Source: Paraburkholderia edwinii (GTDB taxonomy: Bacteria > Pseudomonadota > Gammaproteobacteria > Burkholderiales > Burkholderiaceae). Taken from it: DNA of 64,000 nt. Below, piece by piece: positions 8,825 through 17,588 of the stretch. The position numbers were made by a program, and so were the translations under genes. Under the pieces are notes generated by a model. The model worked only from the letters and a program-made list of their open reading frames with translations, was not told the DNA's origin and searched no databases. Location: contig NZ_CP080095.1 in assembly GCF_019428685.1 (NCBI RefSeq), positions 4,464,001-4,528,000 on the forward strand, read 5' to 3'. Positions within the stretch are counted from its first letter, which is position 1; the number at the start of each line of letters is the position of its first letter.

Positions 8825-10297
8825 CTACGCCGCCTCCAGCGCCCATTGCACATGTTCGCGCACGAGCGCCGAAGGATCGTCGGCGCGGCCGCGCAGCGCA
8901 TCGACAATTTCCAAACGCACCCGCGGCGCGAGCGTGGCCCGGTCCGCGCGCAACGCATTGCCCATGCCGACAGCGAGATTGCGCAGCCAGCATTCGTAGC
9001 CGATCCGTCGAATCGCGCTGCCTTGCATGCGCGTATCGAAGTCTTCCGCGCTCCAGCTGAACAGTTCGGTCAACGATGCACGGTCGAGCCCGTGCCGCAC
9101 ATCGAAGTCCGCGACCGGCGCGGCCTTCGCGAATTTGTTCCACGGACACACGAGCTGGCAGTCGTCGCATCCGTAGACACGATTGCCGATCAGCGGCCGC
9201 AAATCCCGGGGAATACTGCCCTTCAGTTCGATCGTCAGATACGAGATGCAGCGCCGCGCATCGACCTTGTACGGACCGACGATCGCCCCCGTCGGGCACG
9301 CATCGATGCAGCGCGTGCAGTGGCCGCAATGCGCGCCCGCGGTTTGCGGCGCACGCTCGGGCGCGCTTTGCGCGTCGGTCGGCAGCGGCAGATCGATGTA
9401 GATCTCGCCGAGGAAAAACAGCGACCCGGCGTCGCGCTGAAGCAGCAGCGTATGCTTGCCGCGCCAGCCGACACCCGCTTTCTGCGCGAGTTCGACTTCG
9501 AGCACGGGCGCCGAATCGGTAAACACACGAAACCCATACGGACCGATTTCGGCTTCGATACGTTCCGCGAGCTGCTGCAGACGATTGCGCATCACCTTGT
9601 GATAATCGCGGCCGCGCGCGTAAATCGACACGACGGCTGCGGACGGATCCGCGAGGCGTGCGACCTCGCGACTGCGCCAGTCAGGCTCGCCCGGCTCGGC
9701 TGCGCGCTGTTTGCCGCTTAGCGTCGCATGCGCTGTGCCGGCCGCTTCACTGCTCCGCTCGGCGCCCCGCGCACCGGCCGCGTCACCGGCCTGGTCGCTA
9801 CTCCGCTCGCCGCCCTTTGCACCGGCCGCCTCGCCGGGCTGTTCGCCACGCCCACGATCGTCAGCACCACGCGCGACCTCCCCGGCGTCCGCGCTTTCAT
9901 CCCCCTTTCCGGCATCTATCGAATCGGGCAAATGAGTCGGCAAATCAGCGGGCAAATAGGCCATGCGCGCGGTAATCACGCGTAGCGTGCCGGCCACAAG
10001 CTCGGCAGGCCGTGCACGTTTCATCCCATGTTTGGCCATATAATCCATCTCGCCGTGCCAGCCCGCGTGAAGCCATGCCGCGAGGCCCGCTTCGGCATCC
10101 GCGAGGTTCGTATCGCTGATACCCACCTCGCCGAAACCCAGCTCGCGTCCCCACGTCTTGATGCGCGACGCGAGCGCAGCCAGCGCGGCTTCATCGGCTG
10201 CATCGAACTGATGATGTAGCGGGCGATGTGTAGCGCGCGGGCCGCCGGTGGAGTCGGGCGTGCCGGAAACGGGATGCTGCTGGCTTCGGTCCATCAC
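8825..10297 (-). CDS. queG: Epoxyqueuosine reductase with a low-complexity insert
   Basis: 490 residues, about 110 longer than E. coli QueG. It reduces epoxyqueuosine to queuosine in tRNA using cobalamin and two [4Fe-4S] clusters. The cluster ligands are seen in CGHCTRCIDACP (Cys 324, 327, 330, 334), Cys 350 and CDDCQLVCP (Cys 377, 380, 384). Other family segments are MDYMAKHG, ARGRDYHKVMRNRL and FTDSAPVLE. The extra length is an Ala/Gly/Glu/Ser-rich insert at about residues 118-215, between YLP and ARGRDYHK; it includes a repeated AAGA-K/R-G-x-ERSS unit. Divergent from tsaE with 14 bp between starts. Confidence 0.93.
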   Translation of the reverse strand: MMDRSQQHPVSGTPDSTGGPRATHRPLHHQFDAADEAALAALASRIKTWGRELGFGEVGISDTNLADAEAGLAAWLHAGWHGEMDYMAKHGMKRARPAELVAGTLRVITARMAYLPADLPTHLPDSIDAGKGDESADAGEVARGADDRGRGEQPGEAAGAKGGERSSDQAGDAAGARGAERSSEAAGTAHATLSGKQRAAEPGEPDWRSREVARLADPSAAVVSIYARGRDYHKVMRNRLQQLAERIEAEIGPYGFRVFTDSAPVLEVELAQKAGVGWRGKHTLLLQRDAGSLFFLGEIYIDLPLPTDAQSAPERAPQTAGAHCGHCTRCIDACPTGAIVGPYKVDARRCISYLTIELKGSIPRDLRPLIGNRVYGCDDCQLVCPWNKFAKAAPVADFDVRHGLDRASLTELFSWSAEDFDTRMQGSAIRRIGYECWLRNLAVGMGNALRADRATLAPRVRLEIVDALRGRADDPSALVREHVQWALEAA

Positions 10298-10311
10298 GTC
10301 ATTTTACGAGA

Positions 10312-10875
10312 ATGCCCGTTCAACCCGATCACGCGACACCGCCTTCTGCCAGCGTCCTGCTCGAGCGCACCACGATGCTCGCGGACGAAGCCGCGACCGC
10401 GGCGTTCGGCGAACGATTCGCGCGAGCGCTCGAAGCCGTGCGCGGCGAACAGCGCACAAGCGGGCACGCGTTCAAGGGTTTGCAGGTGCAGCTGATCGGC
10501 GACCTCGGCGCCGGCAAGACCACGCTCGTGCGCGCCACGCTGCGCGCACTCGGTCACACCGGCCGTGTACGCAGCCCGACCTATACGCTCGTCGAGCCTT
10601 ATACGGTTGAGCTGCCCGGCAAGGGACCTGACCGGGAACTCGCGGTCTATCACTTCGATCTGTACCGTTTCAACGATCCGGCCGAATGGGCCGATGCGGG
10701 CTTTCGCGAATATTTCGACAGCGGCGCGGTCTGTCTCGTCGAATGGCCGCAGCGCGCGGGCACTGTGCTCGGTGTGCCGGATCTCGTCTTCTCGCTCGAA
10801 GTGGAGGGAGAGGGACGCAGGTTGACCGCCCTGGCGTATAGCGAATCAGGAAAAGCATGTCTCGAAAGATGTTGA
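10312..10875 (+). CDS. tsaE: tRNA threonylcarbamoyladenosine biosynthesis ATPase TsaE
   Basis: 187 residues; P-loop protein that works with TsaB and TsaD in forming t6A37 in ANN-decoding tRNAs. Walker A is GDLGAGKTT (about residues 63-71); the switch region VRSPTYTLVEPY and the HFDLYRF segment are typical. It is slightly longer than the 150-160 residues usual for the family because of an N-terminal extension. Its last 19 bases overlap the start of amiC, a pairing seen in many proteobacteria. Divergent from queG. Confidence 0.93.
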   Translation: MPVQPDHATPPSASVLLERTTMLADEAATAAFGERFARALEAVRGEQRTSGHAFKGLQVQLIGDLGAGKTTLVRATLRALGHTGRVRSPTYTLVEPYTVELPGKGPDRELAVYHFDLYRFNDPAEWADAGFREYFDSGAVCLVEWPQRAGTVLGVPDLVFSLEVEGEGRRLTALAYSESGKACLERC

Positions 10876-12464
10876 TCAAACCGTTCCGCTCGATCGAATC
10901 GGCCGCCACGGCTTCGCACAACTGGCGGCGCCGCCAGATTCTGCGCGCCGGCGCATCGACCCTCGTACTGGGTCTCTCGGTATCGGTGCCGCGCCTCGCG
11001 TGGGCAAGCTCGGTGCTCGGCGTGCGCGTCTGGCCCGCGCGCGACTACACGCGCGTGACGATCGAATCCGACCAGCCGTTGCAGACAAGCCAGCAGTTGC
11101 TGCAGGGCCCGGACCGGCTCGTCGTCGACCTGAACGGGCTCGACCTCGACCAAGCGCTGAAAGATCTCGTCTCGAAGATCGCGCCGAACGATCCGCAGAT
11201 TCAATCGGTGCGCGTCGGGCAATACCAGCCGCACGTGGTGCGGATGGTGTTCGACCTCAAGGGTTCGGTGAAGCCGCAAGTCTTTACGCTGACGCCAGTC
11301 GGTTCGTACAAGTACCGGCTCGTGTTCGACCTGTATCCGGCTGTCGCGCCGGACCCGCTGATGGACCTGCTCGCGCAGACCGAGCGCAAGGAACAGCGTC
11401 TGCAGGAGCAAAGCGCGGCGCCGAATGCGACGCTCAACGGTCCGTCGTCGCCGCCCGCGTCAGCGGATAACAGCGATGCGTTCTTCCAGAAGTACGCGCA
11501 GAACGACGCGACCGCGCCTTCGGGTCCGGCCGCCGCACCGGGTACACCGCTCACGCCACTCACGCCGCGCGCGCAAGCTCAAACGCAAGCGCAGGCCCGC
11601 CTCAACCCGACGCCGACTCCCGCACCGCACGCGCCCGCAAAACCGGCGCAGCCGCCATCGGCGCTCGCGCGCAACGACGACAACGGCGCGGATAGCGACA
11701 ACAACACCGACGACACCTACACGTTCACCACGCCGAAGGGCAAGAGCAACACGGTCCGTCTGCTAACGGTCGCGATCGACCCCGGCCATGGCGGCGAAGA
11801 CCCGGGCGCGATCGGCGGCGGCGGCACGTACGAGAAGCACGTCGCGCTCGATATCGCGAAGAAGCTGCGCGCAAAGATCGATGCGCAACCGAACATGCGC
11901 GCGATGATGACGCGCGACCAGGACTTCTTCGTGCCGCTCAACGTGCGCGTGCAGAAAGCGCGGCGCGTCGGCGCGGACCTCTTCGTATCGATCCACGCCG
12001 ACGCGTTTACGACGCCCGAAGCGCACGGCTCGTCGGTATTCGCGCTGTCGGAGCACGGTGCGTCAAGCGCCGCGGCACGCTGGATGGCGAACAAGGAGAA
12101 CTCGTCGGATCAGATCGGCGGCATCAATATCAAGTCGACCGACGCGGCGGTGAACCGCGCGCTGTTCGATATGTCGACCACGGCGCAGATTCGCGACTCG
12201 CTGCGCTACGGCAACTTCGTGCTGAAGGAAGTCGGCGAGGTCAACAAGCTGCACAAGGGCTCGGTCGAGCAAGCGGGGTTTGCGGTGCTGAAGGCGCCCG
12301 ATATTCCGTCGATCCTCGTCGAGACCGCGTTTATCAGCAACCCGGACGAAGAGCGGCGCCTGAACGACGACGCGTATCGCGACCGCATGGCAAGCGCGAT
12401 CATGAGCGGCATCAAGCGCTATTTCGCAGCCAACCCTCCGCTGGCGAAGAGCCGGATGACGTAA
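10857..12464 (+). CDS. amiC: N-acetylmuramoyl-L-alanine amidase, Tat-exported (AmiC type)
   Basis: 535 residues; periplasmic zinc amidase that cuts septal peptidoglycan between MurNAc and L-Ala. A twin-arginine signal (RRRQILRAG, residues 24-32) with cleavage after AWA near residue 50 precedes an AMIN domain (about 52-160). A long Pro/Gln/Thr-rich linker (about 165-300) leads to the Amidase_3 domain, which begins with DPGHGGEDPG at 308-317. Zinc ligands are expected in that motif, in the Glu of TYEKH and in SIHADAF; ETAFISNPDEE carries the catalytic Glu. AGGAAAA lies before the ATG at 10857. The linker is longer than in E. coli AmiC. Confidence 0.94.
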   Translation: MSRKMLIKPFRSIESAATASHNWRRRQILRAGASTLVLGLSVSVPRLAWASSVLGVRVWPARDYTRVTIESDQPLQTSQQLLQGPDRLVVDLNGLDLDQALKDLVSKIAPNDPQIQSVRVGQYQPHVVRMVFDLKGSVKPQVFTLTPVGSYKYRLVFDLYPAVAPDPLMDLLAQTERKEQRLQEQSAAPNATLNGPSSPPASADNSDAFFQKYAQNDATAPSGPAAAPGTPLTPLTPRAQAQTQAQARLNPTPTPAPHAPAKPAQPPSALARNDDNGADSDNNTDDTYTFTTPKGKSNTVRLLTVAIDPGHGGEDPGAIGGGGTYEKHVALDIAKKLRAKIDAQPNMRAMMTRDQDFFVPLNVRVQKARRVGADLFVSIHADAFTTPEAHGSSVFALSEHGASSAAARWMANKENSSDQIGGINIKSTDAAVNRALFDMSTTAQIRDSLRYGNFVLKEVGEVNKLHKGSVEQAGFAVLKAPDIPSILVETAFISNPDEERRLNDDAYRDRMASAIMSGIKRYFAANPPLAKSRMT

Positions 12465-12468
12465 GCAC

Positions 12469-12488
12469 AAGGCGGCACACGCCGCCTT
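12469..12488. terminator. Hairpin terminator between amiC and the EamA gene
   Basis: AAGGCGGC and GCCGCCTT form a perfect 8-bp stem around ACAC, immediately after amiC. The right arm touches the stop codon of the convergent EamA gene, so the element can act in both directions. Confidence 0.7.
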
Positions 12489-13375
12489 TACTGTGAACGA
12501 AGCGGCGCGAGTCGCCGGATCACCCACCCGCCGAACACATTCACCGCGAGCCCCACCATCACGACGGCTGCGCCGGCGATCTCCGCAGTCGACAGACGTT
12601 CGCCAAGTAGCATCGCCGCGGACGCAAGCCCGACGATCGGCACGAGCAGCGAAAACGGCACGACCTGGCTTGCCGGATGACGCGACAGCAAGCGGCTCCA
12701 CAAACCATAACCAAGCAGCGTCGCGAGATACGCGAGATAGGCAACTGCCAGCAGCGAATTCACACTGATGTTCGACAGCGCGGCGACGATCCGCTGCGGT
12801 CCTTCGAGCCAGTACGACAACAACAGAAACGGCACCGGCGGAATCAGGCTTCCCCATACGACGAGCGCGACAAGGTCGATCTTCCCCACCTTCTTCGTGA
12901 CGATATTGCCGAGCGCCCACATCACCGCGGCACACAAGGTGAGGATGAAACCGGCGAGCGTCATGGCACGACCGCCTTGCATGCCGATCACCGCGAGACC
13001 GCCTGCCGCGATCACGAGACCCGCGATGTTGTGCGCGCGAAACCGCTCATGCAGAAACAGCGCCGCGAACAGCAGCGTGAAAAACGCCTGCGCCTGCAGC
13101 ACGAGCGACGCGAGGCCGGCCGGCATGCCGACATACATCGCCGAAAACAGGAACGCGAACTGGCCCAGCGAAATCGTCGCACCGTACGCGACGAGCCAGA
13201 ACCATGGGATACGAGGGCGTCTCACGAAAAATACCGCCGGAACCGCGGCAAACGTGAAACGCAGCACGCCGAGCAGCATCGGCGGCACGCCATGCAGGCC
13301 CACCTTGATCAGCACGAAGTTGACGCCCCACACCACCACCACAACGAGCGCGAGCAACAGGTCTTTCGGCGCCAT
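12488..13375 (-). CDS. eamA: EamA/RhaT-family inner-membrane exporter (O-acetylserine/cysteine exporter-like)
   Basis: 295 residues with about ten hydrophobic segments arranged as two EamA repeats, typical of the drug/metabolite transporter superfamily. Opening MAPKDLLLALVVVVVWGVNFVLIKVGL and length are close to E. coli EamA (YdeD), which exports cysteine-pathway metabolites; the substrate here is inferred from family resemblance only. An upstream in-frame start at 13414 exists, but MAPKDLL is the family-like beginning. Convergent with amiC, divergent from the pirin gene. Confidence 0.82.
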   Translation of the reverse strand: MAPKDLLLALVVVVVWGVNFVLIKVGLHGVPPMLLGVLRFTFAAVPAVFFVRRPRIPWFWLVAYGATISLGQFAFLFSAMYVGMPAGLASLVLQAQAFFTLLFAALFLHERFRAHNIAGLVIAAGGLAVIGMQGGRAMTLAGFILTLCAAVMWALGNIVTKKVGKIDLVALVVWGSLIPPVPFLLLSYWLEGPQRIVAALSNISVNSLLAVAYLAYLATLLGYGLWSRLLSRHPASQVVPFSLLVPIVGLASAAMLLGERLSTAEIAGAAVVMVGLAVNVFGGWVIRRLAPLRSQ

Positions 13376-13535
13376 TCGCGCGTCTCCGGTTTTATCCTGC
13401 GTTGGCGAAAACATCAGAGTTTACCGAAGCGGGCGATGCGTCGCGAGCGGCCGGCCCGTGCGCAGGATGCCAGCGTGAAGCAACCTTCGGGCAGTAGAAT
13501 GGGCATCCCGCCCCACTGACTGAACTTCCGTCACC

Positions 13536-14411
13536 ATGTCCTCATCGATCAAAGCGGTTCTGAAGCCTCACTTGCGCGATATCGGCAACCTCGTTGTCCG
13601 GCGCGTGCTGCCCGCGATGGCCGCGCGCCTCGTCGGCCCGTTCATCTTCTTCGATCACATGGGCCCGGCTACGCTGGCGGCCGGCACCGGCATCGACGTG
13701 CGCCCGCATCCGCATATCGGACTCGCCACCGTCACCTATCTGTTCGACGGCGCGATCATGCATCGCGACAGCATCGGCTCAGAACAGAAGATCGTGCCAG
13801 GCGACGTCAACTGGATGACGGCCGGCGCCGGCATAGTTCATTCGGAACGCACGCCCGACGAAGACCGCGCGCGCGGCTCGCGCGTGCACGGCATCCAGAC
13901 CTGGGTCGCGCTGCCGCTCGCCGATGAAGACTGCGCGCCGTCGTTCGAGCATCACGCGGCGCATACGCTGCCGGAGTTCGAACGCAACGGCGTCACGCTG
14001 CGCGTGATCGCCGGCACCGCATTCGGCCATACCGCGCCCGCCCATACGTTTTCGGGCACGCTGTATGTCGCCGCGCGATTCGCATCGGGTAGCGCGCTTG
14101 CGCTCGAGCCCGAGCACGAAGAACGCGGCGTCTATCTGGTCGAAGGCGATCTGTCGATCGATGGCACGCCGCTCGAGCCCGAGCAGATGGCCGTGCTGAC
14201 GCCCGGCGAAACGGTGACGCTCGCGAGCCGCGACGGCGCAACGGTCATGCTGCTCGGCGGTGAAAAGCTCGAAGGCGAGCGCTTTATCGAATGGAATTTC
14301 GTCGCGAGCTCGCGCGACAAGATAGAACGCGCGAAAGAGGCGTGGACGAATCAGCAAATGGGCCAGGTGCCGGGCGAAACCGAATGGATTCCGCTACCGG
14401 AACGAAAATGA
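13536..14411 (+). CDS. Pirin family protein
   Basis: 291-residue bicupin. The N-terminal metal site is visible in RPHPHIGLATVTYLF and in WMTAGAGIVHSERTP, which provide the His and Glu ligands of pirins. Bacterial pirins include quercetin 2,3-dioxygenases and redox or regulatory proteins; the role of this one is unknown. The ATG at 13536 directly opens the conserved region. It is followed by a degenerate repeat and then the thioredoxin gene. Confidence 0.85.
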   Translation: MSSSIKAVLKPHLRDIGNLVVRRVLPAMAARLVGPFIFFDHMGPATLAAGTGIDVRPHPHIGLATVTYLFDGAIMHRDSIGSEQKIVPGDVNWMTAGAGIVHSERTPDEDRARGSRVHGIQTWVALPLADEDCAPSFEHHAAHTLPEFERNGVTLRVIAGTAFGHTAPAHTFSGTLYVAARFASGSALALEPEHEERGVYLVEGDLSIDGTPLEPEQMAVLTPGETVTLASRDGATVMLLGGEKLEGERFIEWNFVASSRDKIERAKEAWTNQQMGQVPGETEWIPLPERK

Positions 14412-14474
14412 GCGCAAATGAGTGCAAAGACGCGCACAAGTAAGCACACAGATGAGTGCACAGATAAGCGCAAG
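14408..14474. repeat. Degenerate repeat after pirin gene (ATGAGTGCAAAG-like)
   Basis: Five to six diverged 11-13-bp units of the form AnATGAGTGCA or ATAAGCGCAAG begin at the pirin stop codon. No ORF of interest lies inside. Confidence 0.6.
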
Positions 14475-14607
14475 CTGGCCGCGCTGACCGCGTCGCCGAA
14501 CCGGGCACGGCAAGCCGCTTGCTCGTCATACGATATTGAACGGGCGCTTTTTGCCCGCAATTAATGCCCTCAACCAATCCGCTGAACAGTTTGACGACGA
14601 GGATGCG

Positions 14608-15456
14608 ATGGACACCACTCTGGCCACTTTCGAAAAAGACGTAATCGCCGGCTCGACGCTCGCGCCGGTGCTGGTCGACTTCTGGGCGCCATGGTGCGGG
14701 CCTTGCAAGAGCCTGAGCCCGATGCTCGAGCGTCTCGAGGCCGAATACGACGGCAAATGGAAGCTCGTGAAGGTCAACGTCGACGAGAACCAGGAGCTCG
14801 CCGCGCACTTCCAGGTGCGCAGCATCCCGCACGTCGTGGCGTTCGCGGACGGCCAGCCGGTCGATCAGTTTATCGGCGTGCTGCCTGAAGGCCAGTTGCG
14901 CGCGTTTCTCGACCGGCTCGTGCCGAACGGCGCGGAAGCCGCGCGTGCGGCGGCCGCGGCGGCCGTCGCGGAAGGCCAGCGCGACGTAGCTTACGATTTC
15001 CTTAAAGAAGCGCTGGCGTTCGATCCGGGCTTCGAAGACGCGCGCATGGACCTGATCGAGCTGCTGCTCGCGGACAGCCGGGTCGACGAGGCGAAGCAGC
15101 AAATCGACCTGCTGTCGCCGAAAACGACGCAGGGCATCGACGCACGCTTCAACGCGATCAAGACACGCCTCGATGCGCTCGACGCCGCCGCCGACCTGCC
15201 GCCGACCGATGCGCTTGAAACGAAAGTGGCCGAGCACCCGGAAGATCTCGATGCGCGCTTCGATCTCGCCAGCGCGTTTATCGCGCGCCACAAATATGAA
15301 GGGGCGCTGGAACAGTTGCTGGAGATCGTCAAACGCGATCGAGGTTTTCGCGACGATATCGGGCGCAAGACCATGCTGTCGGTGTTCGATCTCGCGGCGC
15401 ACAATCCCGAGCTCGTCGCGAAATGGCGGCGCAAGCTGAGCGCCTCGCTGTTTTAA
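14608..15456 (+). CDS. cnoX: Thioredoxin-fold co-chaperone with TPR domain (CnoX/YbbN type)
   Basis: 282 residues. An N-terminal thioredoxin domain (about 1-110) has the redox motif WAPWCGPCKSL, unlike E. coli CnoX, which lacks an active CxxC; the C-terminal half is TPR-like, with helical segments such as GFEDARMDLIELLLADSRVDEAKQQ quoted in part. E. coli CnoX protects substrates from oxidative aggregation and hands them to GroEL and DnaK; the retained CxxC suggests thiol reductase activity here as well. GAGGA at 14599-14603 supports the ATG at 14608. Confidence 0.87.
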   Translation: MDTTLATFEKDVIAGSTLAPVLVDFWAPWCGPCKSLSPMLERLEAEYDGKWKLVKVNVDENQELAAHFQVRSIPHVVAFADGQPVDQFIGVLPEGQLRAFLDRLVPNGAEAARAAAAAAVAEGQRDVAYDFLKEALAFDPGFEDARMDLIELLLADSRVDEAKQQIDLLSPKTTQGIDARFNAIKTRLDALDAAADLPPTDALETKVAEHPEDLDARFDLASAFIARHKYEGALEQLLEIVKRDRGFRDDIGRKTMLSVFDLAAHNPELVAKWRRKLSASLF

Positions 15457-15540
15457 GCGGCGCCGCGTAAGCTCAAACTGCCTTCGAACTGCGGCGACTC
15501 TGAAGCATCGAACTGCCTCAAGCCTCAAGCCTCAAGCGTC

Positions 15541-15569
15541 GAACTGCGGCAAGCCTCAAGCCGCAGTTC
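15541..15569. terminator. Stem-loop between cnoX and tcdA
   Basis: GAACTGCGGC and GCCGCAGTTC form a perfect 10-bp stem around a 9-nt loop, between two convergent genes. There is no clear T-tract. Just upstream (15514-15537) the sequence CCTCAAG is repeated in tandem and one copy forms the loop, so the hairpin may have arisen from the repeat. Confidence 0.45.
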
Positions 15570-15581
15570 ACGCCGCGCCGG

Positions 15582-16442
15582 TCAAACCCCAACCCGCTGC
15601 GCGATCGCGCGCAGCACATACGATACGGCCGCGAGCCCAAAGCTCGCGGTCACGCAAACGCTCGAACCAAACCCCGCGCAGTTGAGCCCAACCGGCCCCG
15701 CGTGCCCCGGCGACGTCGCGACATGCTCGGCTTCTTCGTCGATATCGCAAACGGCCGCTTCCGGATAGATCAGCGGTTCATCCGAATAGACGGCGCTGAC
15801 CTTGAACTTCGCCTTCGGCCCGCGCGGGAAACCGTGATGCTTGCGCAGTTGCGCGCGCACCTTCGATAGCAGCGGGTCCTGAATGGTCTGCGCGAGATCG
15901 TCGATGCGAATGCGCGTCGGGTCGAGCTGCCCACCCGCGCCGCCGACCGTGATGAGCGGTTGCCCATGCTCGACGCACCATGCGATCAGCGCGGTTTTGG
16001 TCCGCACGCTGTCGATCGCGTCGATCACATAATCGAAGCCGCCGCCGAGCACCTTGTCGAAATTGTCGGGCTCGATAAAGTCTTCGATCACGCGCACGTC
16101 GCACTGCGGATCGATCAGTGCAATGCGCTCGGCCATCGCATCGACCTTCGGCTTACCGTAGTTGCCGTCGAGCGCATGGATCTGCCGGTTCGTATTGCTT
16201 TCGGCGACGTTGTCGAGATCGATCAGCGTCAGCGTGCCGATCGCGCTGCGCGCGAGCGCTTCGACCGCCCACGAGCCGACGCCGCCAATGCCGATCACAG
16301 CGACATGCGCACGCTCGAATGCGGCCAGCGCCGGCGCGCCGTAGAGCCGCGCAACCCCGCCGAAGCGCCGCGCGCGGTCGGCTTCAACACCGGTGTGGCT
16401 GGTAGTAACATCGATAGGCACGCTGACGTGAGGGGCTGACAT
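15582..16442 (-). CDS. tcdA: tRNA threonylcarbamoyladenosine dehydratase
   Basis: 286-residue E1-like (ThiF/MoeB fold) ATP enzyme that cyclises t6A37 to ct6A in tRNA. The Rossmann nucleotide site is IGIGGVGSWAVEALARS; DLDNVAESNTNRQ carries the Asp, Asn and Arg typical of E1-like adenylating enzymes, and DAIDSVRTKTAL follows. Homologues are often near CsdA/CsdE, which are not visible here. The longer reading starts at a TTG (16463); the ATG at 16442 is preferred. Divergent from pdxH. Confidence 0.9.
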   Translation of the reverse strand: MSAPHVSVPIDVTTSHTGVEADRARRFGGVARLYGAPALAAFERAHVAVIGIGGVGSWAVEALARSAIGTLTLIDLDNVAESNTNRQIHALDGNYGKPKVDAMAERIALIDPQCDVRVIEDFIEPDNFDKVLGGGFDYVIDAIDSVRTKTALIAWCVEHGQPLITVGGAGGQLDPTRIRIDDLAQTIQDPLLSKVRAQLRKHHGFPRGPKAKFKVSAVYSDEPLIYPEAAVCDIDEEAEHVATSPGHAGPVGLNCAGFGSSVCVTASFGLAAVSYVLRAIAQRVGV

Positions 16443-16749
16443 GATCGGCTTGATATTGGACAAACTGCTGCGTCTGATAGACGCGGAGACTGGAACACAC
16501 GAAGCCCCTATTTTGCCTGATCAGGCAAAAGGCTATTTCAGCAGTTACTTTCAGGCATGGCGTGGGTCGTCGCAAACGCCGCGGCCGAGCACCATGGCCG
16601 GTCGTATCGCATTGGCAGGACACGCGTTCGCGAACGCTCCGCTGCGCGGGCCATTTCTTCCCCACAGTAAAGAGACTTATTGACCCGGTTGAGTACAAGA
16701 AAATGCGTCCTTCGCTATACTGGCCCTACTGTAGCGCTTGCATAACAAC
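16443..16749. promoter_or_regulatory. Divergent tcdA/pdxH intergenic region
   Basis: 307 bp with the start regions of two divergent genes. It contains a perfect 20-bp palindrome at 16511-16530. TATACT at 16716-16721, about 30 bp upstream of pdxH, could be a -10 element; TTGAGT at 16689-16694 precedes it but the 21-nt spacer is too long to be convincing. Confidence 0.4.
16511..16530. promoter_or_regulatory. Perfect 20-bp palindrome upstream of tcdA
   Basis: TTTTGCCTGATCAGGCAAAA is its own reverse complement. The T-run is 5' and the A-run 3', the opposite of an intrinsic terminator, so a dimeric regulator site is more likely. It starts 69 bp upstream of the tcdA start codon and ends 219 bp before the pdxH start. 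The regulator is unknown. Confidence 0.5.
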
Positions 16750-17388
16750 ATGAGCTCACTTGCTGAACTTCGAAAAAACTATTCACTCGGCTCGCTGGAC
16801 GAAGCCGATCTGGATCGCGACCCGATCCGTCAGTTCGAAAAGTGGTTTGCTCAAGCGATCAAGGCCCAGTTGCCCGAGCCCAATGCGATGACGCTCGCCA
16901 CCGTCGACTCACGCGGCCATCCGTCGGCACGTATCGTTCTGATCAAAGGCGTCGACCCGCGCGGCTTCGTCTTCTTCACCAATTATGAAAGCCGCAAAGG
17001 CCGCGAGATCGCGGGTAACCCGCGCGCAAGCCTGCTATTTCACTGGATCGAGCTCGAGCGCCAGGTGCGCATCGAAGGCTTCGTCGAAATGACGAGCGCC
17101 GCGGAAAGCGATGCGTACTACGCATCGCGGCCGCTCGAATCGCGAATCGGCGCATGGGCATCGGCACAAAGTCAGGAAATTGAAAGCCGAGCCGCGCTCG
17201 AGGCGCGCGAGCGCGAAATCATCGCGCAATACGGCGAACATCCGCCGCGACCGCCGCACTGGGGCGGTTATCGCGTGGTACCCGACACGATCGAATTCTG
17301 GCAAGGCCGGCCTTCACGGCTGCACGACCGGATGCGCTACACGCGCGACGGCAGCGGCGCCTGGCGGATCGCCCGCTTATCGCCATGA
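16750..17388 (+). CDS. pdxH: Pyridoxamine 5'-phosphate oxidase
   Basis: 212-residue FMN enzyme that oxidises pyridoxine or pyridoxamine 5'-phosphate to pyridoxal 5'-phosphate. Family segments include [23 protein letters not shown], quoted in part as SARIVLIKG (FMN binding), [25 protein letters not shown], and the C-terminal [13 protein letters not shown] and WRIARLSP. The ORF can be read from a TTG four codons upstream; the ATG at 16750 gives the usual [11 protein letters not shown] opening. Product length is normal. Confidence 0.96.
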   Translation: MSSLAELRKNYSLGSLDEADLDRDPIRQFEKWFAQAIKAQLPEPNAMTLATVDSRGHPSARIVLIKGVDPRGFVFFTNYESRKGREIAGNPRASLLFHWIELERQVRIEGFVEMTSAAESDAYYASRPLESRIGAWASAQSQEIESRAALEAREREIIAQYGEHPPRPPHWGGYRVVPDTIEFWQGRPSRLHDRMRYTRDGSGAWRIARLSP

Positions 17389-17588
17389 ATGCGACCCTGA
17401 TCTCAAGCTGTACATAGTAAGACCGGCAATACCGGCAAGAGGGCGCGGCTGCCCAGCGATTGCAACCGATTGCAAGCGGCCGCATACGCCAGCCATATCG
17501 CGCTCACCGCCGCGCTAAGCACGGCATCCCGCAGGCGCTAGCCGATTCGGCAGGCTTTGCTTTGATTCATAGGATACGGAGAGATCGC

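Noticed and set aside
16441..16683. 80-codon ORF between tcdA and pdxH
   Set aside because: No ribosome-binding site, contains the perfect palindrome, composition changes along its length; regarded as promoter region.
16689..16721. TTGAGT/TATACT promoter for pdxH
   Set aside because: Spacer of 21 nt is too long for a standard sigma70 promoter; kept only as a remark.
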